Below the pieces are notes generated by a model that was not told where the DNA came from, did no database searches, and worked only from the letters and a program-made list of their open reading frames with translations. From Savagea sp. (GTDB lineage Bacteria; Bacillota; Bacilli; Bacillales_A; Planococcaceae), in the NCBI GenBank assembly GCA_030146155.1, contig JASLCF010000158.1, positions 1-31,762 on the forward strand: a stretch of DNA of 31,762 bases. The letters run 5' to 3'. Shown in pieces: positions 7,050 to 15,301 of the stretch; the first letter of the stretch is position 1, and every line of letters begins with the position of its first letter. Both the position numbers and the translations under genes were made by a program.

Positions 7050-8030
7050 ATGTCAACTTTTTGGAAAGTCTATCGTGCACCCGCAAAATACTTAATGTTG
7101 AGTGTACCGGTAACACTTCTTATTGGATTTTTAACAGGGCTACTCGTTGATACAACAGCAATGAAAAGTACTTTATTGTATGGAACCATAGTCATGATTT
7201 ATGCCACGATGGTCGGTTTTAATTTTAAACAATTAGCTTCTACACAAGGCAGCAAAGTCATGTTATTTTCAGTAATTATCAATTTTTTAATTATTCCGGT
7301 GATTGCATTTATACTGGGCACACTTTTTTTAACTGGACGAGCAGATAATGGGGCAATGTTTGCAGGTTTAGCTATTTCGGCTTTGCTCCCTACAAGTGGA
7401 ATGACGATTTCATGGACTGTTTTACAAAAAGGGAATGTGGATGCGGCAATTAAATTAACTATCTTTGGTTTAATTTTAGGTTCAATTCTTGCGCCTTGGT
7501 ATTTATTGGTAATGGTAGGGCAATATGTGCCGATAGATATTTGGAAAACAATGCAAACTATTTTACTAGTTGTATTTGTCCCTATGCTCTTAGGACATCT
7601 CACATTTAAGATGATTTTGAAAAAACATTCTATCGAACAGTTTAAAAAAGAAATTAAACCTAAATTTGGGCCTCTCAGTATTTGGGCGATGTTATATGTC
7701 ATTTTTGTCAGTATTAGTAGCGGGGCCACGATGATTGTAAATAATTTAGAATTAATTCTTATCGCACTCGTTGTTTTACTTATATTTTACGGCTTAAATT
7801 TCTTGATTAGTACATACACAGCTCTACGCTTTTTTAATCGTGAAGATGGAATTGCCTTGGTGAATGGCACAGTTTTAAGAAATTTATCTATCGCGATAGG
7901 GTTAGCAGCAACTTCATTTGGACCAGAAGCAGCATTGATTGTAACGCTTGCCTTTATTGTGCAACAACAAGGTATTGCAAATTATGCAGTGCTGTCACAA
8001 AGGAAATGGTTTGCACCTTTAGAAAAATAG
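7050..8030 (+). CDS. Bile acid:sodium symporter family transporter
   Basis: A 326-residue polytopic membrane protein with nine to ten hydrophobic segments. It resembles the bile acid:Na+ symporter superfamily (PF01758), which also includes ACR3 arsenite exporters. Typical features are the ALLPTSGMTISWTV stretch near residue 112 in the first discontinuous helix region and the NGTVLRNLSIAIGLA stretch near residue 273 in the second repeat. The conserved cysteine expected of ACR3 is not evident, so arsenite export is not supported. GAGGGAAAG precedes the ATG. It follows the peroxiredoxin gene after a hairpin. The linkage suggests a shared stress regulon, perhaps a sulfur compound, but the substrate is unknown. 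Confidence 0.75.
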   Translation: MSTFWKVYRAPAKYLMLSVPVTLLIGFLTGLLVDTTAMKSTLLYGTIVMIYATMVGFNFKQLASTQGSKVMLFSVIINFLIIPVIAFILGTLFLTGRADNGAMFAGLAISALLPTSGMTISWTVLQKGNVDAAIKLTIFGLILGSILAPWYLLVMVGQYVPIDIWKTMQTILLVVFVPMLLGHLTFKMILKKHSIEQFKKEIKPKFGPLSIWAMLYVIFVSISSGATMIVNNLELILIALVVLLIFYGLNFLISTYTALRFFNREDGIALVNGTVLRNLSIAIGLAATSFGPEAALIVTLAFIVQQQGIANYAVLSQRKWFAPLEK

Positions 8031-8038
8031 TGAATAAG

Positions 8039-8082
8039 ACACATCCTTACTGATGACGGTCGTTTCAGAAGTAGGGATGTGT
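8039..8082 (+). terminator. Probable terminator after the transporter
   Basis: ACACATCCTTAC (8039-8050) pairs with GTAGGGATGTGT (8071-8082) with one G-U pair. The following tract is T-rich but interrupted, so termination may be incomplete. Confidence 0.6.
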
Positions 8083-8123
8083 TATTATTTAATTACTATG
8101 TTTGACTGAGAGAAAGGTGTGAA

Positions 8124-9125
8124 ATGATGAGAAAGAAAGGGCATATTCAAAAAATCGGCAATCTTTATGTGTTTCCAGGAACTGTTCAAAAAATTCTTGC
8201 GGAAGCAGCGGATTCATTTGAAAAAGGATATTTTCATGAAGCTGTAGAAAAATATGAGCAAGCAATGCCATTAACGACACTAACTGAAGAAGAATTCTTC
8301 ATCTATGCATTTGCCCTCTTTGAAATCAAATCTTTTCAACTGTGTCTCGAAGTTACTGAAGAATTATTGATGATTTATAGGGACGACCCGACTCTTTATT
8401 ACGAAGTCATGGAACTGTACCTTTCCTCATTGATTCAATTGAGACGTTACGAAGAGACACACCAACAATTAGAAATGCTGTTCCAAACAGGTGAAATACC
8501 GGATAGAAAGTATAAAAAGTTTACCTACTTAAAACAATTGAACGAAAGGCTCGCTCACCATTATCAATTTTCAACACCCGATGATTGGGCATTAGAAAAA
8601 GTGGATCAACGTGCTATTCAACATTATCAACGCATGTCATTCTTTGATAAATTAGCTCATTTATCTACGATTGAAGCTGAACAACAACGAAGTCAAATCG
8701 CATGGATTTTGGAAGTCATAAAAATAGAAAGAGAGCCTTTACTACAAACTCATTTACTGGTTTTACTCCAGCAATTTGGATGGTCTCAACCTGTTGACCT
8801 TGAAAAGTTTACGATCAAGCAAACAGTTATCCCAAAAGAATTAGAAGAACTAGAAGATAGACAAAAGGCTAAAGATGTTAAAAGTAGGGTGAGTCAATTA
8901 TTAGAAAGAGAGCCTCAATTATTAGAAACTGTTCATGTAATGATTGATAAATATATGATGCTGGCGTATCCATTGGAATGGCAAGATTATACGCCGGAAG
9001 AAGTCGCAACTGCCTATTGTCATTATGCAGAATCGTTATTTAATCGTGCTACTTTCGAAATGGATGACCTATATCGACACATCATTGAAATAGAGTGCTA
9101 TGAAACAATGCATGAGAATGAATAA
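8124..9125 (+). CDS. ysoA: TPR-repeat protein YsoA
   Basis: A 333-residue helical protein with tetratricopeptide-like repeats in its first half (FEKGYFHEAVEKYEQAM near residue 33, then two degenerate units to about 145). A charged helical C-terminal half follows. Its size and its position directly before tig match Bacillus subtilis ysoA, also a TPR protein preceding tig-clpX. It is cytoplasmic, with no signal or membrane segment. Function is not established in the family. The context suggests a link to protein folding or turnover. Tandem ATGs at 8124 and 8127 both fit the AAAGG sequence upstream. Confidence 0.8.
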   Translation: MMRKKGHIQKIGNLYVFPGTVQKILAEAADSFEKGYFHEAVEKYEQAMPLTTLTEEEFFIYAFALFEIKSFQLCLEVTEELLMIYRDDPTLYYEVMELYLSSLIQLRRYEETHQQLEMLFQTGEIPDRKYKKFTYLKQLNERLAHHYQFSTPDDWALEKVDQRAIQHYQRMSFFDKLAHLSTIEAEQQRSQIAWILEVIKIEREPLLQTHLLVLLQQFGWSQPVDLEKFTIKQTVIPKELEELEDRQKAKDVKSRVSQLLEREPQLLETVHVMIDKYMMLAYPLEWQDYTPEEVATAYCHYAESLFNRATFEMDDLYRHIIEIECYETMHENE

Positions 9126-9128
9126 TTG

Positions 9129-9156
9129 TTGAAACATTGAGCGACTATGTTATACT
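9129..9156 (+). promoter_or_regulatory. Promoter for tig
   Basis: TTGAAA (9129-9134), 16 bases, TATACT (9151-9156), with TG one base before the -10. It is close to the housekeeping sigma consensus and lies in the short gap between ysoA and tig. Confidence 0.75.
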
Positions 9157-9161
9157 AAAAT

Positions 9162-9197
9162 GGTTATCAATAGTGTGAGTTTACCATTGAAATAACC
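9162..9197 (+). promoter_or_regulatory. 5' UTR hairpin of tig
   Basis: GGTTATCAAT (9162-9171) can pair with ATTG (9186-9189) and ATAACC (9192-9197) around a two-base bulge. It forms right after the likely transcription start and leaves the CGGAGGG ribosome-binding site free. It could stabilise the mRNA. Confidence 0.4.
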
Positions 9198-9226
9198 GTA
9201 ATTAAAGAATATCGGAGGGTTTTATT

Positions 9227-10510
9227 ATGTCAGTTAAATGGGAAAAACAAGAAGGAAACCAAGGGAAACTAACGTTTACGGTTTCTGCTGAAGATTTTGA
9301 TAAGGCGTTAGACCAAGCATTTAAAAAAGTAGTGAAAACAGTTCAAGCACCTGGTTTCCGTAAAGGAAAAATGCCACGTAAAATGTTTGAACGTATGTAC
9401 GGTGTTGAGGCACTTTACAACGATGCGTTAGATATCGTATTACCAAAAGCATATTCTGATGCACTCGATGAGTCAGGTATTTTCCCTGTAGCTCAACCGA
9501 TGATCGATGTAGAACAAATTGAACAAGGGAAAGAAGTTATCATCGTTGCTGATGTAACAGTAAAACCTGAAGTTGAATTAGGAGAATACAAAGGTCTTGA
9601 AGTTGAAGCAATGGACAAAGAAGTGACGGATGAAGAAGTAGAAGAATTTTTAAATAATCGTTTGGCATCACTTGCTGAAATGGTTATTAAAGAAGAAGGA
9701 ACAATTGAAAACGGCGATACTGCAACAATCGATTTCGAAGGATTTGTAGACGGCGAAGCATTCGATGGTGGAAAAGGTGAAAACTACGATTTAGAAATCG
9801 GTTCAGGTTCATTTATTCCAGGATTTGAAGAGCAATTAGTTGGATTAGCTAATAACGATGAAAAAGATGTAGAAGTGAACTTCCCTGAAGAATACCACGC
9901 TGCAGAATTAGCTGGTAAAGCTGCAACATTTAAAGTAAAAGTACATGCTATTAAATCAAAAGAAGTCCCAACTTTAGATGATGAAATTGCAAAAGAAATC
10001 GACGAGTCTGTAGATTCAGTTGAAGCATTAAAAGAAAAAACGAAAACAGATTTAGCAGAGCAAAAAGCAGCACAAGCTGAAGCAAGCTTAAAAGATGAGT
10101 TAGTTGAAAAAGCAGCAGAAACAGCAACTATCGATATTCCAGAAGCAATGATCGACGCAGAAATCGATCGTATGGTTCAAGAATTCGAACAGAACTTACA
10201 AGGACAAGGCATGAACCTTGACTTATACTATCAATTCTCTGGACAAGATGAGGCAGCGCTTCGTGGACAAATGAAAGAAGATGCAACAACTCGTGTGCGC
10301 GTTTCATTGGTATTAGAAGCGATTGCTGAAGCAGAGAAAATTGAAGTAACAGAAGCAGACATCGATGCAGAATTAGCTAAAATGGCTGAACAATTCAACA
10401 TGGATGCTGAACAAATTAAATCAATTCTTGGTGGAACAACTACTATTGAAAATGATTTGAAAATGAAAAACACGATTGATTTCCTTGTGAAAGAAGCAAA
10501 AATCTCATAA
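9227..10510 (+). CDS. tig: Trigger factor
   Basis: Ribosome-associated chaperone and peptidyl-prolyl isomerase that meets nascent chains at the exit tunnel. It has the usual three domains. The N-terminal ribosome-binding domain carries the signature GFRKGKMPRKMFE near residue 43. An FKBP-type isomerase domain (about 150-245) contains DTATIDFEGFVDGEAF and FIPGFEEQLVG. The long helical C-terminal arm domain (about 250-427) is rich in Ala, Glu and Lys. At 427 residues it is the normal family length. CGGAGGG precedes the ATG. It has its own promoter and a strong terminator, so it is likely monocistronic. Confidence 0.98.
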   Translation: MSVKWEKQEGNQGKLTFTVSAEDFDKALDQAFKKVVKTVQAPGFRKGKMPRKMFERMYGVEALYNDALDIVLPKAYSDALDESGIFPVAQPMIDVEQIEQGKEVIIVADVTVKPEVELGEYKGLEVEAMDKEVTDEEVEEFLNNRLASLAEMVIKEEGTIENGDTATIDFEGFVDGEAFDGGKGENYDLEIGSGSFIPGFEEQLVGLANNDEKDVEVNFPEEYHAAELAGKAATFKVKVHAIKSKEVPTLDDEIAKEIDESVDSVEALKEKTKTDLAEQKAAQAEASLKDELVEKAAETATIDIPEAMIDAEIDRMVQEFEQNLQGQGMNLDLYYQFSGQDEAALRGQMKEDATTRVRVSLVLEAIAEAEKIEVTEADIDAELAKMAEQFNMDAEQIKSILGGTTTIENDLKMKNTIDFLVKEAKIS

Positions 10511-10537
10511 TCGTATTCTCAAGTTAAAATTTAGTGT

Positions 10538-10595
10538 AACATCCGAATGGAAGAACGCGCAGTGATTGAGTTGCGTAAACATTCGGATGTTTTTT
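10538..10595 (+). terminator. Terminator of tig
   Basis: AACATCCGAATG (10538-10549) pairs perfectly with CATTCGGATGTT (10580-10591), followed by T residues. The loop is long. Confidence 0.88.
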
Positions 10596-10635
10596 CATAC
10601 GATGAGAAGTAAAAAGCAGTAAACAATCAAATCAG

Positions 10636-10664
10636 TTGATAAAACTTGAAAAGTCTAGTAAGAT
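10636..10664 (+). promoter_or_regulatory. Candidate promoter for clpX
   Basis: TTGATA (10636-10641), 17 bases, TAAGAT (10659-10664). It has the right spacing with a moderate -10. No CtsR or CIRCE operator is visible nearby. Confidence 0.5.
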
Positions 10665-10689
10665 TTTCAAATGAATAGGGGTGAGCATA

Positions 10690-11952
10690 TTGTTCAATTT
10701 TAATGATGAAGAACATTTAAACTGTTCGTTTTGCGGAAAATCGCAAGACCAAGTAAAAAAGCTCGTCGCAGGTCAAGGTGTTTATATTTGTGACGAATGT
10801 GTAGGACTTTGTGCAGAGATTGTTGAAGAAGAAGTTGGTCTTCAAGAAGATTTCGAACTCAAAGATGTACCTAAACCAAAAGAAATTCAAGCGATATTAG
10901 ATGATTATATTATTGGACAGGACCGTGCTAAAAAATCATTAGCAGTTGCTGTCTATAACCATTATAAACGTGTAAATACAGGAAGTATTGTCGATGATGT
11001 AGAATTAGCAAAATCAAATATTGTCTTAATCGGACCTACAGGTAGTGGGAAAACGCTTCTTGCTCAGACGTTAGCTCGAATTTTAGACGTGCCGTTTGCT
11101 ATTGCAGATGCTACAAGTCTCACTGAAGCTGGTTATGTAGGAGAAGATGTTGAAAATATTTTGCTTAAATTAATTCAAGCTGCAGACTTCGATATTGAAC
11201 GTGCCGAAAAAGGCATCATCTATATTGATGAGATTGATAAAGTCGCTCGTAAGTCTGAGAATGCTTCTATTACACGAGATGTATCTGGTGAGGGTGTGCA
11301 ACAAGCCTTACTAAAAATCTTAGAAGGTACAGTTGCTAGTGTTCCGCCACAAGGAGGAAGAAAACACCCACATCAAGATTTCTTACAAATTGATACGACA
11401 AATATTTTATTTATCGTCGGTGGAGCATTTGACGGTATCGAAGAGATTATTAAACGTCGTACAGGCCAAAAGGTAATTGGTTTTGGTGTAGAAGAAAAAT
11501 TAACAAAAGATCAAGAAGTTACATTAATGTCTCAAATGATTCCAGAAGATTTACAGCAATTTGGCTTGATTCCAGAATTTATTGGCCGTCTGCCTGTAAT
11601 TGCTACATTGGAACAGTTAGATGAAGAGGCGTTGTATCAAATTTTAACTGAACCTAAAAATGCAATTGTTAAACAATATAAAAAAATGGTTGAATTAGAT
11701 GATGTTCAATTGACATTTGAAGATGATGCATTAATTGAAATTGCGAGACAAGCGATTGCGCGTAAAACGGGTGCTCGAGGACTACGTTCAATTATTGAGA
11801 ATATCATGTTAGATGTGATGTATGAACTCCCTTCTCTTGAAGAAGTCACGGAGTGTGTCATTACTAAAGCTTCCGTATTAAAAGAAGAGCAACCTACTTT
11901 ATACCGTGAAGATGGTACAGTGTTTGAACTAAAAGAAAAAGATATTGCATAA
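10690..11952 (+). CDS. clpX: ClpX, ATP-binding subunit of ClpXP protease
   Basis: AAA+ unfoldase that recognises tagged proteins and feeds them to ClpP. The N-terminal zinc domain has CSFCGK and CDEC (four cysteines, about residues 10-35). Other features are Walker A GPTGSGKT near 115, pore loop GYVGED near 148, Walker B IIYIDEID near 178, the ClpP-docking IGF loop in KVIGFGVE near 265, and the sensor 2 region GARGLR near 360. The frame can begin at GTG 10681, but TTG at 10690 is preferred. GGGGTGA (10678-10684) is well spaced for it, and the protein then starts MFNFNDE, matching the family's MFKFNEE-like start. Length is 420, as usual. A terminator follows. Confidence 0.97.
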   Translation: MFNFNDEEHLNCSFCGKSQDQVKKLVAGQGVYICDECVGLCAEIVEEEVGLQEDFELKDVPKPKEIQAILDDYIIGQDRAKKSLAVAVYNHYKRVNTGSIVDDVELAKSNIVLIGPTGSGKTLLAQTLARILDVPFAIADATSLTEAGYVGEDVENILLKLIQAADFDIERAEKGIIYIDEIDKVARKSENASITRDVSGEGVQQALLKILEGTVASVPPQGGRKHPHQDFLQIDTTNILFIVGGAFDGIEEIIKRRTGQKVIGFGVEEKLTKDQEVTLMSQMIPEDLQQFGLIPEFIGRLPVIATLEQLDEEALYQILTEPKNAIVKQYKKMVELDDVQLTFEDDALIEIARQAIARKTGARGLRSIIENIMLDVMYELPSLEEVTECVITKASVLKEEQPTLYREDGTVFELKEKDIA

Positions 11953-11963
11953 AGAAATAGTAG

Positions 11964-12008
11964 AAGCTGACTCAACGGATTCACATGCTTTCCGCTGTCA
12001 GCTTTTTT
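11964..12008 (+). terminator. Terminator / attenuator between clpX and lon
   Basis: AAGCTGAC (11964-11971) pairs with GTCAGCTT (11997-12004), with additional GGA/TCC pairing inside and a T run. The lon start is only 31 bases further on, so lon transcription probably depends on readthrough or on a promoter within clpX. Confidence 0.82.
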
Positions 12009-12039
12009 CTTTCATGAAAATGAATAGAAAGGATGAAAA

Positions 12040-14379
12040 ATGTTGGAAGAAAATTTTGATTTAATTCCACTACTCCCTTTGAGGGGATTATTAGTCTATC
12101 CAGAAATGTTATTACATATTGATGTAGGTCGTGAAGAATCCATTGCTGCATTAGAATATGCATTGGATCACGATGATTACATATTCTTAGCTTCTCAGAA
12201 GGATCCTCGTGTAGAAAATCCAGAATTAGAAGATCTCTATCAAGTAGGAACATTTGGGTTAATAAAAGAAGCGAAACAATTAAAAAATGGTTCTTACCGT
12301 GTTTTAATAGAAGGTCTTTCGCGAGCAACATTAGAACTGATAGAGCGTGATACGTATGATGAGTTTTGTTTTGCGTCTATTACTCTTCACCCGGACGAGG
12401 TGGAAGTCACCAATGAAATAGAAGCATACATGCGACTGTTACTTGAAAAATTCAAAGCATACGGAGAAGCGTCTAAACGCATTTCTAAAGAAACGTTTGC
12501 TTCAGTTGAAATGATAAAAGAACCTGGTCGTTTAACAGACATGATTACTACACATCTACCACTTAACCTTCGAGGGAAACAGCGCATGTTAAGTACATTT
12601 TCTGTTATTGAACGTTTTGAACTTCTTTTACTTCGTTTAGATAATGAACAAGAAATTATCGAACTGGAAAAGAAAATTGCAGAACGTGTGAAAAAGTCTG
12701 TAGATGAAACACAAAAAGAGTTTTATTTAAGAGAACAATTGAAAGCGATTCAAACCGAACTTGGAGATAAGGATGGTAAAGGGGCTGAAGTTGCAGACCT
12801 CGAAAAGAAAATCGAAGCTGCCTCCATGCCTGCCCATGCCTACGAAGCAGCGAAAAGAGAACTCGCTCGTTATGAACGCGTTCCACAAGCTTCGGCGGAA
12901 AGTGGCGTCATCCGTAATTATCTCGAATGGCTCATTGCTTTACCTTGGAAAAAAGTGACGGATGAAGCACTAGATTTAAAACAAGCCGAGTTTATTTTAA
13001 ATCGTGACCATGACGGCTTAGAAAAAGTAAAAGAACGTATATTAGAATACCTAGCTGTTAAACAAAATACAGATTCTTTAAAAGGGCCCATCATTTGTTT
13101 AGTAGGACCTCCTGGAGTAGGTAAAACATCGTTAGCTCAATCCGTAGCCGACGCATTATCTAGAGAGTTTGTCCGTATTTCATTAGGAGGCGTACGTGAC
13201 GAATCAGAAATTCGTGGCCACCGCAGAACATTTGTAGGTGCAATGCCTGGTCGAATTATTCAAGGAATGAAACGAGCAGGAACAACTAATCCTGTCTTTT
13301 TATTAGATGAGATTGATAAAATGTCGAATGATTTTCGCGGAGATCCATCCAGTGCGATGTTAGAAGTATTAGACCCTGCTCAAAATCATAATTTTAGTGA
13401 TCATTATATTGAAGAACCTTATGATTTATCAGATGTTTTCTTCTTAGCTACTGCCAATGACATGAGTATGATTCCAGGACCGCTTCGTGACCGAATGGAA
13501 GTTATTCAGTTGTCTGGTTATACAGAACAAGAAAAAGTCGTCATCGCAACGAATCATTTAATTCCTAAACAATTAAAAAATCATGGATTAACAAAGTCAC
13601 AACTGCGTTTCCGTGAAGAAGCCGTCTTAGATTTAATCCGTTACTATACAAGAGAAGCGGGTGTTCGAAATCTAGAGCGTGAGATTGCTAAAGTGATGCG
13701 TCGTGCCGTCAAAGAAATTGTAGCGGGCGACCGGAAATCAATGACCATTACTCAAAACACGTTACCACAAGTACTCGGTAAGCGAATTTTCCAACATGGG
13801 TTGATGGAAGAAGAAAACGAAGTAGGAGTTGCAACAGGCTTAGCGTATACCACTGTTGGAGGAGATATTCTTCAAATCGAGGTTGCTTTGTCAGAAGGAA
13901 AAGGGAAGTTAGTATTGACTGGTAAACTAGGTGATGTGATGAAAGAATCAGCACAAACAGCCTTGTCTTATGTACGCTCGAATGCTAAAGCCTTTCAAAT
14001 TGATCCTTTATTTAATGAAACGACAGACATTCATATTCATGTGCCAGAAGGTGCGGTTCCAAAAGATGGACCTTCAGCAGGGATTACAATGGTGACTGCA
14101 CTCGTTTCTGCATTAACCAACCGTCCGATTCGTCGAGAAGTGGGAATGACGGGGGAAGTCACTTTACGTGGAAGAGTGCTTCCAATTGGTGGATTGAAAG
14201 AAAAATCACTGAGCGCACACCGTTCAGGCTTGACGACACTTATTATTCCAGTAGATAATGAAAAAGACTTGGAAGATATTCCGTCATCCGTAAGAGAACA
14301 GTTGACGTTTCATCCTGTAAAAGATGTGAAACAAGTGCTAGACATCGCATTGGAGGCGAGCACGAATGAAAGTTCATAA
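12040..14379 (+). CDS. lon: Lon protease (LonA)
   Basis: ATP-dependent serine protease for misfolded and regulatory proteins, working as a cytoplasmic hexamer. The N-terminal LAN domain is in residues 8-205 (LIPLLPLRGLLVYPEM), followed by a coiled-coil segment. The AAA+ module has Walker A GPPGVGKT near 353 and Walker B FLLDEIDK near 419. The C-terminal protease domain has the catalytic serine in PKDGPSAGIT near 675 and the catalytic lysine in GGLKEKSLSAHR near 718. Its 779 residues are normal for LonA. AAAGGA precedes the ATG. It overlaps ysxC by 14 bases, so the two are cotranscribed and translationally coupled. The sporulation paralogue lonB, which sits between clpX and lonA in B. subtilis, is absent. 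Confidence 0.97.
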   Translation: MLEENFDLIPLLPLRGLLVYPEMLLHIDVGREESIAALEYALDHDDYIFLASQKDPRVENPELEDLYQVGTFGLIKEAKQLKNGSYRVLIEGLSRATLELIERDTYDEFCFASITLHPDEVEVTNEIEAYMRLLLEKFKAYGEASKRISKETFASVEMIKEPGRLTDMITTHLPLNLRGKQRMLSTFSVIERFELLLLRLDNEQEIIELEKKIAERVKKSVDETQKEFYLREQLKAIQTELGDKDGKGAEVADLEKKIEAASMPAHAYEAAKRELARYERVPQASAESGVIRNYLEWLIALPWKKVTDEALDLKQAEFILNRDHDGLEKVKERILEYLAVKQNTDSLKGPIICLVGPPGVGKTSLAQSVADALSREFVRISLGGVRDESEIRGHRRTFVGAMPGRIIQGMKRAGTTNPVFLLDEIDKMSNDFRGDPSSAMLEVLDPAQNHNFSDHYIEEPYDLSDVFFLATANDMSMIPGPLRDRMEVIQLSGYTEQEKVVIATNHLIPKQLKNHGLTKSQLRFREEAVLDLIRYYTREAGVRNLEREIAKVMRRAVKEIVAGDRKSMTITQNTLPQVLGKRIFQHGLMEEENEVGVATGLAYTTVGGDILQIEVALSEGKGKLVLTGKLGDVMKESAQTALSYVRSNAKAFQIDPLFNETTDIHIHVPEGAVPKDGPSAGITMVTALVSALTNRPIRREVGMTGEVTLRGRVLPIGGLKEKSLSAHRSGLTTLIIPVDNEKDLEDIPSSVREQLTFHPVKDVKQVLDIALEASTNESS

Positions 14380-14947
14380 CGTAGAAATGATCATGAGCGC
14401 AGTCCGACCTGAACAATATCCAACTGAAGGATATCCAGAGTTTGCACTTGCCGGACGCTCAAACGTAGGAAAATCATCGTTTATTAATAAGATGATTAGT
14501 AGAAAAGGGTTAGCCAGAACTTCAAGTAAGCCAGGTAAGACGCAAACACTTAATTTTTATAAGATTGAAGAAAAATTATTTTTTGTTGACGTACCGGGGT
14601 ATGGCTATGCGAAAGTTTCAAAATCAAGTCGAGAAGCATGGGGAAAAATGATAGAGGAGTATTTAACAAGCCGAGAATTGCTCAAGGCTGTTGTACTCAT
14701 TGTTGATTTACGCCATGAACCAAGTGATGATGATTGTGTGATGTATGATTTTTTAGTGCACTATGAAATTCCGGCTATAGTCATTGCTACGAAAGCGGAT
14801 AAGTTGAAACGTGGTCAATTGAATCCGCATAAAAAAAGAGTACGAGATGTTTTAGATATGCGGCCTGAAGATGAATTGATTTTATTTTCTTCTGAAACAG
14901 GACAAGGATATGAAGAAGCTTGGCGTGCAATAAAGAAATGGATGTAA
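14366..14947 (+). CDS. ysxC: Ribosome biogenesis GTPase YsxC/EngB
   Basis: Essential TRAFAC GTPase needed for late assembly of the 50S subunit. All G motifs are visible: G1 GRSNVGKSS near residue 30, the G2 region with TSSKPGKTQT near 53, G3 DVPGYGYAK near 74, G4 TKADK near 141 and G5 SSETGQG near 173. Its 193 residues are normal. The ATG lies inside the end of lon, and the GGAGG within the lon coding sequence serves as ribosome-binding site. In B. subtilis the heme genes hemAXCDBL follow. Here a terminator and the valS leader follow instead. Confidence 0.97.
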   Translation: MKVHNVEMIMSAVRPEQYPTEGYPEFALAGRSNVGKSSFINKMISRKGLARTSSKPGKTQTLNFYKIEEKLFFVDVPGYGYAKVSKSSREAWGKMIEEYLTSRELLKAVVLIVDLRHEPSDDDCVMYDFLVHYEIPAIVIATKADKLKRGQLNPHKKRVRDVLDMRPEDELILFSSETGQGYEEAWRAIKKWM

Positions 14948-14951
14948 TAGT

Positions 14952-14984
14952 AACATGCGGAGGATAATACTTCGCATGTTTTTT
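14952..14984 (+). terminator. Terminator of lon-ysxC
   Basis: AACATGCG (14952-14959) pairs with CGCATGTT (14973-14980), followed by a T run, just after the ysxC stop. Confidence 0.88.
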
Positions 14985-14997
14985 AATTGAAGAAGGA

Positions 14998-15026
14998 TTG
15001 ACGGAACAGCATATCTTGCCTATAAT
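14998..15026 (+). promoter_or_regulatory. Promoter of valS
   Basis: TTGACG (14998-15003), exactly 17 bases, TATAAT (15021-15026). It is near-consensus and would start transcription at about 15033, at the head of the T-box leader. Confidence 0.9.
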
Positions 15027-15032
15027 ACAGTC

Positions 15033-15272
15033 ATAACTGAAAATGATGCATTGAAGAGGAAGCGTGTTTGTCTGGTTTTTTAGAGAGAGTCTGGTTGGTG
15101 AAAAGACTTAAGCCCCATTCACAAGTCGCCTCTTGGCAAAGGTAAATGAAAGAAGTAGTTTATCTCGGTCGTACCGTTACCACGTTTGAGTAAACATCTG
15201 TTGAATAGATGTGAACAATTAAGGTGGTACCACGATGTCCCTCGTCCTTATGATGACGAGAGGGCTTTTTTT
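15033..15272 (+). promoter_or_regulatory. T-box riboswitch controlling valS, specifier GUC (Val)
   Basis: The conserved T-box AAGGTGGTACCACG is at 15221-15234. It is followed by a terminator, CTCGTC (15241-15246) with GACGAG (15255-15260) plus a run of T to 15272. Upstream are the Stem I parts: AAGAGG pairing with CCTCTT, an AGAGAG bulge, a GGTTGGTGAAAA distal part, and on the 3' side GTC at 15125-15127 just before CCTCTT, read as the valine specifier codon. In known T-boxes uncharged tRNA pairs with the specifier and with the TGGT bulge, favouring the antiterminator and so valS expression. The exact 5' end is inferred from the promoter. Confidence 0.93.
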
Positions 15273-15301
15273 ATGTCTTTAAATTCAAAGGAGAGATGAT
15301 G

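Noticed and set aside
7199..7729. 176-codon minus frame opposite the symporter gene
   Set aside because: Antisense shadow of a membrane protein gene with no ribosome-binding site.
7050..8030. ACR3 arsenite exporter identity
   Set aside because: Same superfamily, but the expected conserved cysteine is not evident and no ars genes are nearby.
9125..12040. CtsR or CIRCE heat-shock operators near tig, clpX and lon
   Set aside because: No GGTCAAA direct repeats or CIRCE inverted repeat found in these intergenic regions.
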